Shown here one piece after another: positions 41,399 through 53,337 of a stretch of 64,000 bases of DNA. Each line of letters starts with the position of its first letter. Within the stretch, counting starts at the first letter, position 1. Location of the stretch: contig OW285195.1 in NCBI GenBank assembly GCA_935421135.1, forward strand, positions 8,896,391-8,960,390, in the 5' to 3' direction. This DNA comes from Bugulina stolonifera (lineage: Eukaryota; Bryozoa; Gymnolaemata; Cheilostomatida; Bugulidae). A program made the translations under genes and the position numbers. The notes under the pieces are model-generated. The model ran no database searches, was not told the origin of the DNA, and saw only the letters and a program-made list of their open reading frames with translations.

Positions 41399-41624
41399 AA
41401 ACATTCGGAATCTGGTTCAGGCATTCTGGTCATGATTTAATTGATGACATTGATGACGTTGATGTAAAGACTATGCGCCTGTATACTGAATCAGAGGCAA
41501 CCGCTACGGTTGGGAATAACATGATCACCCATCTGATAGTAAAGGGAGACCTGACTCTTTCTTTGGCAAATATTGCTCCACAAGTGCTCTATTTAAAGAT
41601 GCTTGATGTTAGGAGCTTAGATGG
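41399..41624 (+). CDS. Exon H: pre-LRR region and start of the LRR array
   Basis: 226 bp, phase 1 to 2, acceptor GCTTCAG, donor GATGG|GTAAGT. It encodes ETFGIWFRHSGHDL, an Asp-rich run, then THLIVKGDLTLSLANIAPQ and VLYLKMLDVRSLDG. The last part has LRR spacing (L-x2-L-x2-L) and behaves as an N-terminal LRR cap. It ends in phase 2, exactly the phase in which every following LRR exon begins. Confidence 0.75.
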
Positions 41625-42189
41625 GTAAGTAACCACTCATTAATGTAACAGTAAATATTGTTACAGTAAGCATATTTACCTTCTTGATGTAATACTAACC
41701 ATTCAAGTCTGTACCAATAAAGTTTACATGATTTATGCTTTTTAATGCATTTCAGGGTCAGTCTCGTACCTTTGAAATGCAGCTATATGCTTATAATTAG
41801 TTTGGAAACATTCCATTCACAACTAGAGCTGAGTCAAATATGGGGATATAGTCAACTTGTATGACTTTACGTCATAGGGAATACTAGAAGCTTGAAAGCT
41901 CGAGCTGGGTTCAAACTATGCCGAGTTAAAAAAATGGAAACTCAATAATAATTATAGTATTGACTAACATACTATGCAATTCTGGTAAAAATGTCACAAA
42001 TGTATCTGGTGTCATGCTAATAGCTACATGTACAGTGAATTTTCATTAATTGTAATGAGACAATGGTCTGAGGTCATTTAAAGGGTGACATGGGTCTGGC
42101 CAATTCAACAAGTAGAAGCTGTACATTTTTTAAAAATAAAATGATTGATTGACTGTTATAATAATAGATTTAAACATTTTTTGTGTTAA

Positions 42190-42910
42190 AGGTATGCTAC
42201 ACTGACGCATGTTTATTGCATGCTATAAATTTTTAATGTTTAATGTTGATTGGCTACAGCTAACATAAGATGCTTTAACAAAGTGCTAGCAGTTGAGTTT
42301 AGGTTTTAAGATAATTAAATAAAGCCATTAAATAAATTAAAATCAATTTCATATCTAATTTGTGCTATATTCTACTGACCGCAAAGTGGACGAAAGCTGT
42401 AAAAAGCTATGTTGTTTAAATTAATCCTACAAAAGACCAGCACTGTGGGAGAAGTTCAATCCATATTATAAACACCAGGATAATAAAATAAATCAACAGT
42501 CAAGCTATCGTATCCTATCCTCAACCATAAATCCAAGTCAAGCCTCTCATGTGCGTGTTGAGTATAGGTAACATTTAGTTGGACCTAATTTTCAACGAGG
42601 AGAAATATTTCAACCTGCATGTTTCGATATATTGCTAAAATAGTGGAGGTTTTTATCTAAACTACAATAAGGAGGGGCTAATCCGAAAGAAATTGAATGT
42701 AAATGTATCACAACCCTCAAATTATAATTTGTAGATTCACAAGCTACATTAATTCCTTAGATTTATCTACTCGTGCCCTTAGTTGAATTAATGAGTAGAC
42801 AACTTCTTTTGTTTACAATAAAAACGCAACTTCTGTGCAGCACCTAACAACGTTTTCCGTTTTTTAAACTTGCGATATTTGTAGAAGTTGTGCGTCCATG
42901 TAGCATGCCC
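42190..42910. mobile_element. TTAA-flanked MITE (721 bp)
   Basis: TTAA at 42186-42189 and 42911-42914. The termini are inverted: AGGTATGCTACACTGACGCA on the left and, from the right, GGGCATGCTACATGGACGCA. No transposase. TTAA targeting suggests the piggyBac or Kolobok superfamily; it is a different family from the MITE at 29459. Confidence 0.85.
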
Positions 42911-43486
42911 TTAATGCGTAGTCATTGGTTTACCATGACCCATCAGGACGTAAAAGGTTATTTTTCAAAAAGTAATATTTGAAAATGAAAACTAATATCT
43001 AAGTGAAAAATATTATTCGAAGGAGGAAATTAATATTTGAAAGCAAAATATATAATAAATTTAAAAGCAAAAAATAATAAATTTGAAAACAAAAAATGAT
43101 ATTTATGTACTAGTATTATACATATATGTACTATGTTGCCCAAATAACATAAAATGTAACCACAATAAATTGTGGACAATGAAGAAGCCTTCACCGACAA
43201 TAATCTAGTCACCTGCCATAAAACTGTAATTAACCAAGTGGGGTTTTGCGTTTTAATGTTAAATCTACATGTATGTCCATTTTGATCACCAGAAAATTGG
43301 CTAATTTTGAATTAATAATACATGTAGTTATTGAACTATGGAGGACAAGATGGGTGCATGTGAATCTACGCATAGCATTGTTGGGATAATCAAAGCTTGG
43401 TCATTTGCAGCTACGCTTTGTTTAAGTTTACTACACATGTAAATAAAGACTAAAAATCAATTTTGTTTTCCCCGAAATGAGATCAA

Positions 43487-43707
43487 TATGCATATTCGGA
43501 TATTGCATGTGCAAGCTAGATAAATAGCAATACGCAGTAGGAACAAATTGTTTTATTCAATAATGCTAGGTGTGCCTGGTAGCAATATTAATTGTAAACA
43601 AAGGGATTTCCTTGTAGATCAAGCATTAGTCACGCCTGAACGCTCAGGCTGTGTTCGGATATTGAAAGCAGTCTCATATGAGCCAGTACAGTTTCTGAAC
43701 ATGCCTA
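43487..43707 (-). mobile_element. MITE family M1, copy c
   Basis: Reverse-oriented relative of 10121-10383: starts TATGCATATTCGGATATTGC and ends CAGTTTCTGAACATGCCTA. Internal blocks match (AGCATTAGTCACGCCTGAACG, GGTGTGCCTGGTAGCAAT). It is the most diverged copy. The 83-codon ORF at 43548 is inside it and not a gene. Confidence 0.75.
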
Positions 43708-45809
43708 ATGAACATAGCAATGGGTGGGTGCAACCTCATATGGAGTCACCCAGTGGGTACAGGAGAGCAGAAGAGCTTTATTTTAATGTTTATCCATAAT
43801 AGGTATTACTCCATTTCAGTTATATATAAAACTCATGGACCCAACTCTTCCACTGAGGATCAACCTATTACCCTAAGAACAATACTTTTTGCGAGTTTTA
43901 ACGTTCCGAATTTCCATTGCTATCAAATTGTGCTTTCAAAAGGTTTTACATTGTATATAATTGTTGGTTTAAAAAAACCCTAGATGCAACTATTTAGCTA
44001 TATGATACATAGTTGAATATTTTACGAAGCAGCATTTGCTGTAACATAATTGATTTAAATCTGAGTAAACATACTGCTTAGCAAAGCTTGTTTCAAATGT
44101 TGAAATATGCTTAACATTAATTTTGGGACTTAGACAAATTTTAGGTAGGCCAAACTCCAAACTCGCTTCAGGATTAGCAAACTCACGAATCTTTCTTCCA
44201 CTACAAATTTCTGCTTTTAGGGTATCTAGTGTTATTTGAATACATAATAACTTCAGTGTATAAGAAAATTGCCTTTAAATGTCTGGTATTTTATTGTAAC
44301 ATTAGAACTAGCATTTACTCAATTATAATTACCCTATAAAACCATGCTAATGCATTATAACTCAAATCATTGTGGTAGGGACAGCTGATCAGTCTCTTGC
44401 GTAGGTAGAGCTTATACATGTACATGTATTCACCTATTGCCACATATTAGCCATATTCAAAATTTCCATGTGTGTGCTAAATAAATAGCATTTAATTAAG
44501 CTGCCAGCATAAAGAAAGCCCAGAAAAATTCAAAAACTTGTACAGGTTACCATACAGCTATACTATTGGTAAATTCTGTAAAATAATTTGTTCACTACTG
44601 TGCACTTTTATGCAAACAGCTTGAATTCAAGAAATTTCTTTGTAGGACATAGAGCAAAAAGTTGCTTCTTGTTAACATTGAATAGTGATAGCTAGTCAAG
44701 TATGGGCAAGAGAACACAACTCTGCTTATATTAACACAAATGCAACAAGCCCAAATAAGAGAGGCTGCATTGAACGTAGACATAAGCCAAACATCATAAC
44801 CCCTTTCATTAATTAATTTTGTTCAGTGGTAAATGTCACACTCTCCCTCAACTACAGGAATGATTTTTTGATGCTCTGCAATAATCTAAACATTTTTCTA
44901 TCAATCTGACTGCTATTGCTGGCTACATAAAGGCAAATAATTGTGTTATATTCCTTACGCTGACCACTCAGTGTATACTATCATAGTAGAGGATAACACT
45001 GGAGTCACAGATGCTTACCAACAGCTTTGTGCTAGTCAGGAGAAGGAAAATAAGATTGCGACTTTGCCCTGAAGCCTAACCTTTAGGCCTAAAATAGTAG
45101 AAAGGAGCTGAGATGTGTAGCAACAGAACGTAGAGTTATGAAATTACAGCAATAAAATAATTGGTGACATGCAACTTCCAGTTACCACTGTGAAGCATGG
45201 CTCAAGGCTCACTGGGCTTGTCCTGTTATTTTTGTCTAGTGCTCTCTATTACCAATACATGCATCAATGCTTTTTGCATTATGTGTGTGATAGAACACTA
45301 TAATTCAATAAGTTATAATGAATTTTTTATACTTTTCTGTTCGCTTTTTTGCAAGCAGATAGTATATACATACATGCAGCATTCAGTTGAATGTAGGAAA
45401 TTAAAACGCATCAATCTAAGTATTTAGAAAACAACTTTTCTTCTTACAGGCTTATAAGATGATCAACTCATATGTACATAAATCCTGTGTTCGAATCCGT
45501 TTAATATATAACGGTGAGCCTTACAATGTACATGTAGACTTTTCCAGTCCATGTACACTGTAAGGGCACAGAACAAGTGAAACTACATGTACATGTATGT
45601 GTATATTGAAAGAGTTGACAGTCACAGCAATGCAAGCATGAAATACAGTGTGAATATGCCAACGAAGCATCACAATAAATACATGTTACAGTAGATACAT
45701 GTAGATGTATTGTATTGGTTAACATGTCGCTTTATATACCTGATACCATATTTCATAATACATAATATACAGTTGTAGTAACAATTATTTGTAAAATGTA
45801 ATTTTACAG

Positions 45810-45941
45810 TATTTCTCAGCTGACTAACCTCAAGAAGCTAAATATTTCCTACAACAAATCACTAGAGGAGATTAGCGATTTACCGGCATCTCTCGAAGAG
45901 TTGGATATCAGAGGATGTGGTATATCCACTTTCCCTCAGAG
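45810..45941 (+). CDS. LRR exon 1
   Basis: 132 bp (44 codons), phase 2 to 2, acceptor TTTTACAG, donor AGAG|GTTGGT. Encodes two LRR turns: SQLTNLKKLNISYN then LPASLEELDIRGCGISTFPQ. The Leu/Ile positions and the Asn after the strand are standard LRR features. The exon is a symmetric unit that can be added without frame change. Confidence 0.88.
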
Positions 45942-46470
45942 GTTGGTGCAGTATATTATATGATAGCTTATTGCTAGTTACGTGTATTAGTAGTACCATC
46001 CTCAGACATTTACAAGTATACATAGATACAACGGATACATGATATACAATTTGTAATACTGAATAAGTATTTAACTGGATTATCAGAAAGGTTGGTTCTC
46101 TGAAAAATTGAACCAGAAACCCTGGATTGTTTAGACTAGATCTGTCACAAAGCCTATATCATTGTGGTGTCAGAGCCATAGTGGTTCATGAACGATATTA
46201 TACATTTAACTAACTTTCTTCGACATAATTGTACAACATGTATGTATGGTTAAAGTAGATATTACTTACATGATTTTGAGGAAGATGTACTGTAAGTGAA
46301 AACACAGATTGGCATGATGCTTACCTGTAAACCAGGTGTGCATGCACTTTCCGGTGGCAGAATAGTGATTAGATTATCTACTGTATATTATTATATTCTC
46401 CTATTAGCTTCTTAACGTTGGCAGGTACAGAGCAATATTTAAGATTCACATTGTGTGTTGCATATTATAG

Positions 46471-46602
46471 TATGTCTCAGCTGACTAAACTCAAGAAGCT
46501 AAAGATTTCCTACAACAGTTCACTGGAGGAGATCAGGTACCTACCAACATCTCTCGAAGAGTTGGATATGAGAGGATGTGGTATATCCACTTATCCTCAG
46601 AG
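46471..46602 (+). CDS. LRR exon 2 (duplicate of exon 1)
   Basis: 132 bp, phase 2 to 2. It differs from LRR exon 1 by a few residues (KLKKLKISYNSSLEEI, LPTSLEELDMRGCGIS). The ~70 bp of intron after each donor are almost identical, so this is a recent tandem exon duplication of about 660 bp. Confidence 0.88.
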
Positions 46603-46913
46603 GTTGGTGCAGTATATTATATGATAGTTTATTGCTAGTTACGTGTATTAGTAGTACCATCATCAGACATTGGCTAGTTTACATGGATATATGATATAAT
46701 TTGATGTGATGTGATATCATAACAAAGAAAATGATACAATGTAAATATATGAATATACATTGTATATGTAAATACATGTACAAGAATATGCAATGTACAT
46801 GAACATCATGTATGTGTATATTTAGTAAATGTTGATACATGTAGATATAAAGTCATGTACGTGTAGATACAACATGTAGATATAAAGTGATGCAGATATA
46901 ATAAATATTGTAG

Positions 46914-47060
46914 TATTGCTCAGTTGAACAATCTAAAACGGCTAGTAATATCAAGCAATGATCTGGCATCAGAGGTTTTACCTGACGACACATTCACGCA
47001 CATGACATCACTGACACACTTGGATATGTGGAACTGCTACGTAAAAAATATTCCAATGAG
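46914..47060 (+). CDS. LRR exon 3
   Basis: 147 bp (49 codons), phase 2 to 2, acceptor ATTGTAG, donor GAG|GTAATT. Encodes AQLNNLKRLVISSNDLASEV then LPDDTFTHMTSLTHLDMWNC, ending KNIPMR. Longer LRR type with an F-T-H-M-T-S-L signature shared with LRR exon 4. Confidence 0.88.
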
Positions 47061-47285
47061 GTAATTATGACTCTAAAACTTTAGTATCGGTGATAATAAT
47101 ATCTAGTATTATGATAATATACAAAAGATTGTAAGTCATGTATTATGACTGTTTACATGTGCAATGCATGTTATGTAGACCTAGGTTAGTGAAATATGTA
47201 GGTATTATTGCAGTGGCCAGACATTGACAATATAGGCATAGCCATCTCGTTCCACACTACTATAATGCTACAGTAATCTAAATAT

Positions 47286-47986
47286 CAGGGTTGGGAACTT
47301 TGATCTACTTTTGCATTCGATTTCCGATTTTTGATTATGCTGACTAAACCAAGGAATACAAGCATTCGATTGTTACATTACCAAATCAATGATTGTACTT
47401 CAATCGATTTTACAATCGATGACGATTTTAGAAAATGCACATGTATATGGGTATAATTTTTGTAAAAATGGAAAAATTTATTGTCTTTACTAATTTTGTC
47501 TATAACTTTAAAATGTTATAACAACTGTGCCTAATATTAGCAGTTTTATTTGCATTTTCTCATAGTTTAGAGTTATCTCCTCTACCTTTATGTTTCTTTT
47601 TAGCCTCCAAATATTTATATGTACTGCAAATCTTAGCCAGAAATTCCAGGCTATTATTTCTTATTTGTTGCTAGCCACTTACATTTTATCCTAGCTTGCA
47701 AATAGAGGCTATTATTTTATTATTAAATAAAACAGCTCATCATTATTTTTTTTATTAAAAAGATAAGAACTAAGCTACGAGGCTTTTCATTTATTTCCTG
47801 TACTAAACACTAGCAGATTAATTAGCAGCTTAGTGACAATCGAATGCAGCTGTAACCCCATAAAACCAACGAATACATGCATTTCGATGGCTTTGTTGGA
47901 AACCAACCATTAGGTGGAATCGATGGTGAATAGACCAACGAAAATCGCCATCGAATAACGAATGCTATTGGCGATTCCCAACCCTG
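47286..47986. mobile_element. hAT-type MITE (701 bp)
   Basis: Inverted ends CAGGGTTGGGAACTTTGATC (left) and CAGGGTTGGGAATCGCC (right, reversed). CAGGGTTGGGAA is a very common hAT terminus. Subterminal CGATTTT and CGATGAC motifs are frequent. No ORF. I did not find a clean 8-bp duplication. Confidence 0.7.
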
Positions 47987-48092
47987 ATTACTACAGTATG
48001 TAGATTGGAATTACAGGACTGGCCAGTGGACACTCTGTGCTGTACCATGTGCTGTTTATATTCTATATACCACTGTATCACCGTTACTAATA

Positions 48093-51056
48093 GGGCCATT
48101 CCATGGGGACTGATCAAATTTGCGTGCTGGCCCGACTCAGATTCTTTTGAAAATTTGCAGGTTGAAAGAGCACCCTTGAATTAGTGGGAAACCACCAATT
48201 TTTTTTCCATTTGAGCCCTGTGGTTCCGGCAGCAGCTCGTTGAAAAGTGGGAAAATGTGGTGGGGACAACTCCAAATTGAATTTTTTAAAATTCTTAAAC
48301 ATTCAAATTATTATTGTGGCCACTGTATGATACTTAGAGCTGTAATCTTTGTTACATAGATACTTTCATATATGTGCTTCAGCTTCATTGCTCATTCAAG
48401 CCTGTATGGTCAACATATTGAGGGTCAGAGGTCACTGAAAACACCTCTCGGAGCTAGTTTGACCCAAATTCACTGAAAATCGACCAAATGAACACTGCTG
48501 GATTTGATGAAAAGAAGGTTGATATAGAATAACTAAAGATTAGAAGTGCTCAACACAAGGATAAATGAATTTTTGAGAACAAAAAAAACTCTCCAAAATG
48601 AACTGTATGGCGACAGCGGCTCAAATTCAACATGGCCGTCGTCCGAGTTGGCGTTTTGGGGTGTTATTCAAGGCTAAATCTACTAAACTTAGTAGTGAAA
48701 ATTAATGGTGAAAATGTTGCTATATACACAATTCACACCAGTCCTGTAGATTCTATTTCTGCAATAAAAACTTTGTCTTTTTGGGTCTAAAAGGCTGAAT
48801 TCTCAGATTCAAATTTTACATACATTCGCTATAATATAGTGACTATATCGCCAATGCAGTTATTTGGCTATGGCCATAAAGGTCAGTCAAGACTTAATTT
48901 AAGGTGCAATTTGAGACTTGGCCTGGTTATGCAACCTACTTTGTGAAGAAAAATGGGTGAAATCCGTTTTACTAGCCTAAACATGCAGTTTTGTTAACTT
49001 TGCCATTACTCTTCCCTTCACACGTTTGTTAAATGAGGCAGAATAGCTAAGCTAAGCAGTATTTCCAGGTCAGACTTAACCAAGTATTTTTTAATGAAAA
49101 GGAAGGGGAAGAAGATGGAGCTCCATAGAACTAAGGCTTCTTTAATCAGTGGGTGAGGTGGTTTTAGCTCGGGATTTTTTTTATGGTCACCATTAGTTAT
49201 CAGGTTCTAATCAAAAATATACATGCAAAATTATAACCGCAGCCCACAAACAATAGTTTTGACAAACTTACATATATACATGTACATGTATTTAGCTTAC
49301 AATTAAACCAGTCTTTACTAATTAGCTTCAAAAATATTTTTTGTTCATGATATGTGAATAGTTCCTTTTCTGGTGTATAAGTGTTGTACAGTATTTATTA
49401 GAAGAGATTGAATTTCAGCAGTCTATAGTATAACAGTTATTATGGCCAGGTCAATGTGGTTGTCTGCACTTAGAAAGGTGAGATCTGCTCTTCTTTTATT
49501 CACTGAGCGTAATTTTTTCAGATAAGTGGTTTTGTCTTTCGAAGGGTCAAAACTATCTTGATTGAAAATCAAGTTGTCGGTATAAGGAACGGTAAATTTG
49601 GCGAGGTGATGTTAGCAAGTACATTAAACATTATTACCTTTGGAAACAAGCGAACACTTGTAATATAATTTCAACTTGCTAGGTACAACTAAAACTAAGT
49701 CTCACAAAACCATATTCGTATTTTTGATTACTCTGTTGATTAAAAGTTAATGCATGTCGCACCACTTACCTTAGTTGTGGTCATTTATATAGGACCAAAA
49801 AGATATTTTTGGAGCTAATTAGCAAACACCGGTTAAATTGTCAGCTACATGTAAATATACATAAAAATTGTTAAAAGTTATTGCCCGAGGGCTGTGGCTA
49901 TAGTTATGCATGTACATATATTTGAGTAGAATTTGATAACTAATGGTGACCCCAAAATTTGTCCTGAACTAGTTTAAACAACCTTGACTCCTCAGCCTCA
50001 CCCACTGATTAAAGATGCCTTAGTTCCACAGAGCATCACTTTCTTCACCTTCTTTTTCATTAAACAATACTTGGTATAAGTCACACCTTGAAATACTGCT
50101 TAGATTAGCTATCTTACCTCATTTAACAAACGTGTGAAAGGACGAGTCATGGTAAAGTTACCAAAACTGCATGTTTGCGCTATTAAAAAGGATTTCACCC
50201 ATTTTTCTTCACAAATAAGGTTGTATAACCAGGCCAAGTTGCAAATTGTACCTCAAATTAAGTCTTGACTGACTTCTATGGCCATAGCCAATTAACTGCA
50301 TGGCCATGTAGTCACTATATTATAGCGAATATATGTAAAATTTGAATCTGAGAATTCAGCCTTTTAGACCCAAAAAGACAAAGTTTTTATTGCAGAAATG
50401 GAATCTACAGGTGTGAATTGTATATATAGCAACATTTTCGCCATTAATTTTAACTACTAAGTTTAGTAGATTTAGCCTTGAATAATGCCCCAAAACACCA
50501 ACTCGGACGACGACCATGTTGAATTTGAGCTGCTGTCGCCATATAGTTTATTCTGAAAAGTGTTTTTTATTCTCAAAAATTCATTTATCTTTGTATTGAG
50601 CATCTTCATTACTTAGTTATTGCATATCAATCTTTTTTTCATCAGATTCAGCAGTATCTATTTGGTCGATTTTAGGTGAATTTGGGTCAAACTAGCTCCG
50701 AGAGGTGTTTTCGGTGAACTCTGACCCTCAATATGTTGACCATACAGGCTTGAATGAGTAATGGGACTGAAGCACATATATGAAAGTATCTATGTAACAA
50801 AAATTACAGCTCTAAGTATCATACAGTGGCCACAGTAATAATTTGAATGTTTGGGGATTTCAAAAAATTCAATTTGGAGTTGTCCCCACCACATTTTCCC
50901 ACTTTTCAACGAGCTGCTGCCGGAACCACAGGGTTCAAATAGAAAAAAAATTGGTGGTTTCCCACTAATTCAAGGGTGCTCTTTCAACCTGCAAATTTTC
51001 AAAGGAATCTGAGTCGGGCCAGCACGCAAATGTGATCAGTCCCCATGGAATGGCCC
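48093..51056. mobile_element. Giant foldback element (2964 bp, ~1.2-kb inverted arms)
   Basis: Begins GGGCCATTCCATGGGGACTG and ends with its reverse complement, flanked by AATA on both sides (48089-48092, 51057-51060). The arms (about 48093-49290 and 49845-51056) are collinear over their length with few substitutions: TGTGGTTCCGGCAGCAGCTCG, GTGGTGGGGACAACTCC, CACCCACTGATTAAAG all recur inverted. The ~550-bp loop has no ORF or recognisable domain, nor do the arms. A non-autonomous DNA transposon is likely; the 4-bp target does not clearly assign a superfamily. Confidence 0.85.
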
Positions 51057-51237
51057 AATATTATATAACACTACATGACCAGTCTCAACTGTAGTGCCAA
51101 TATTGCTAAATATATAGACTAGTTGCCTTTATTGTATAACATACATAACCAGCTACACATTGGCATGGTTTTTCATGCATTGCAATGTCTACTAAAAGAA
51201 AAAAAGTGATGTTTTGGTAAATGTATAATTGATGAAG

Positions 51238-51420
51238 TTATCTCCCACTTGACTTGCATTTCGACTTGCAAGTAGACAAGTTGCCTTCGACTTGACCTGA
51301 CTTGTGACTTGCATGACGACTGACTTGACCTAACATGAATTGAGACAGCACTGACTTGACTTGGACTTGACTTGCCTCCAAAGTTTTAAAAATGACTTGA
51401 CTTGTTGACTTTAAGTCCAA
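51238..51420. repeat. GACTT-rich degenerate minisatellite
   Basis: About 180 bp consisting of repeated CTTGACTTG and GACTTGCA-type words in irregular order. No coding meaning despite an open frame. Confidence 0.75.
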
Positions 51421-51438
51421 CGTGGACACAACTCTGAT

Positions 51439-51989
51439 TGTAACTTACATGTATAATCTTACTATGTATACCTGCCTTTTTATACTCATGTAATGGAGGT
51501 CAAGGTCTTAGATTTAGTTACAATAAATTTTGCATATGATTTATGTCACGTTAAGCATCTTTTGTAAAAGGCCGACCCTAGTTAGATCAAGTCTCGTCTT
51601 CATGGCAGACACATCGATGCTCAATTTCCGGACGATGCTACGTCGTCCTTTTACCAGAAAAGCAGTAGTATATAAGGCGTGTGCTTTTGTATTGTACTGT
51701 CAGTTGATGTTTGAATCTCAATAAAGACACATCTAAATACTACTTATAAACAGATTTCGCTCTTAGCTAAGATTAGCTCGAACTATCTACATTGTACTAG
51801 GATTGAGCATACTCTTTTTCAAGAATAGTCTGAGCATTGACTGGGAACCTATGGGTGGTCTTGATTAATCACTATAACTACAAGTACTGTTCACGCTATA
51901 TGTAATATAGAAGGCCTAGTACCACTCATAGGCTCTTCTCACACCTGCACTATCGGGCCAGCACTCTCGTGCCCAGCAGAAACATTACA
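51439..51989 (+). repeat. Left LTR of the family-1 element
   Basis: 551 bp with TATATAAGGCGTGTGC at about 51669, a CAATAAAGACACATC signal at about 51719 and terminal CATTACA. Its first part corresponds to the interior of the longer 54424 copy, so its 5' end may be truncated. Confidence 0.7.
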
Positions 51990-51990
51990 T

Positions 51991-52008
51991 TGGTGGCAGC
52001 AGTGGGAT
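51991..52008 (+). promoter_or_regulatory. tRNA-Leu-type primer-binding site
   Basis: TGGTGGCAGCAGTGGGAT follows the LTR end after one base. Its complement, ending CCACTGCTGCCACCA, closely resembles the 3' end plus CCA of animal tRNA-Leu (which ends CCCACCGCTGCCA in vertebrate copies). Confidence 0.7.
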
Positions 52009-52383
52009 ACCAAGGTTGTACTCTCAGAGTAACGGAGTAGAAGGAAGGACGACATCGGACTCGGACCCGGGAACCCTATTGCAAGAAGAAAGTGTCGATT
52101 GACCCTCGTGGTTCTGTGAATGTAGACTGAGCCAACCTCGGATCCCCAACCTTCAACTAAAAGACCAACCTTGGATTCTCCTCCTAAGACTGTCCATTGG
52201 TTGACCTCTCCTGAGTTACTGATTGAGCCGCTTTCAAACTGACCCACTCTAGAGGTCTCTCCACACCGTTCTCCTGGATTACCTGTGTATTACTCATGTT
52301 TGTATAAATGTGCTCTTTGATGACCATCCTTTACTTCCTGTCCCTGATGACCATTCTGTACTTCCTGGGCCTGATGCCCCCCA

Positions 52384-52641
52384 CGGGAAGTAAAGCAGCA
52401 GATAGCAGCCATCGACCCCCGAATCGACTTCCTCTCCATCTGCCAGCAACTAGGTGAATCCCTCCACCAGCGCCTGGAGACACTTTAAGCCAGGGAAATA
52501 GTCCTACAGAAGCTAGCTAGTCAATACTTGAACCGTCCTCGACAACTTCAATTTGTCCAGGCAGAGTTGGCTACTGTAGCAGGAGAGACTACCCTATACC
52601 GCAACGTTCTTGCCTTGACACTAGGGACAGATATAGCCTAG
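52384..52641 (+). pseudogene. Gag-like remnant in the non-autonomous LTR element
   Basis: A single frame is open for 86 codons apart from one in-frame TAA about 35 codons in (after LHQRLETL). The downstream half (QLQFVQAELATVAGETTLYR) reads as a structured helical segment. No zinc knuckle or catalytic motif. It may be the leftover of a capsid gene; the identity is inferred from position only. Confidence 0.35.
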
Positions 52642-53109
52642 TGTGAGGAGGCTGTGTGGTGGTCAGACTAACACTATAGACATAGCTATCTTGTACTGAA
52701 TTGCCTTATACACCATTGTCATGAACATTACATGTATTTATTATACATGTATATAATGACTAACCTGTGCAGAACCATATCTTATACTTACCTATTACAT
52801 GCATTACTGAGCATAAATACCCTTGTTATACCTTTGTAACTGGGGTCGACGTCTCAGAATTCGATGTAATTAATTTTGCACATGTTTTGTTTTGCCTTTC
52901 TCAGTATAGCAAGCAAGCATTGACTCAGGACCACATCGGTCGTCTTGAGTAGTCATGGTACCACTAGTATCTGTTGATCTTTCATGTAATGAGAAGACCT
53001 AGTATCACTCATAGGTTCTTCATTTTAGACAAGGGGTCGTCTTAGGATGACATACACGCAACCCCCAAAAACATTACAATATACTAAGTATCATCTTAGT
53101 AGTTTATAA

Positions 53110-53337
53110 TAGGGGTCTTCCGAAACTGTACTGGTTCATATGGGACTGCTTTTAATACCCGAACACAGCTTAAGCATTCAGGCGTGACTAATGCTTGATC
53201 TGAAGGGAACTCCCTTTGTTAGCAATAAATATTATTACCAGGCACGCCTAACCAAGCGTAATATTGAAAAAAACAAATTGTTATTGCCGCAGGTTGGTAT
53301 TTATAAAGCTTGCACGTGCAATATCCGAATACGCCTA
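53110..53337 (+). mobile_element. MITE family M1, copy b
   Basis: TA-flanked, ends AGGGGTCTTCCGAAACTG and CCGAATACGCC-TA. Shares the internal blocks of copy a (GAAACTGTACTGGTTCATAT, CAGGCACGCCTAA, TTATTGCCGCAGG). Confidence 0.8.

Larger units (their letters stand above)
41625..45809. other. 4.2-kb intron before the LRR exons
   Basis: Contains a TTAA-flanked MITE (42190-42910) and an M1 MITE copy (43487-43707). Otherwise AT-rich sequence in which I see no exon. Confidence 0.6.
51439..53078 (+). mobile_element. Non-autonomous family-1 LTR element (~1.64 kb)
   Basis: Left LTR 51439-51989, primer site at 51991, ~690 bp internal region, and a right LTR (about 52690-53078) carrying a large internal deletion relative to the 54424 copy. 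Both LTRs end CATTACA. The internal region lacks protease, RT and integrase and holds only a broken Gag-like remnant. This is the only place in the window where this LTR family is attached to an internal region, showing what the solo copies come from. Target duplications were not recognised. Confidence 0.75.

Noticed and set aside
43548..43983. Two plus-strand ORFs of 83 and 91 codons
   Set aside because: Largely within or next to M1 MITE copy c; no splice or domain support.
45460..45500. TGTTCGAATCC as a tRNA gene B box
   Set aside because: No A box or cloverleaf could be built around it.
47286..47986. Possible regulatory island with repeated CGAT words
   Set aside because: Inverted CAGGGTTGGGAA ends show it is a hAT-type MITE.
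52767..52952. 61-codon ORF in the right LTR of the family-1 element
   Set aside because: LTR sequence; matching solo LTRs do not keep the frame.
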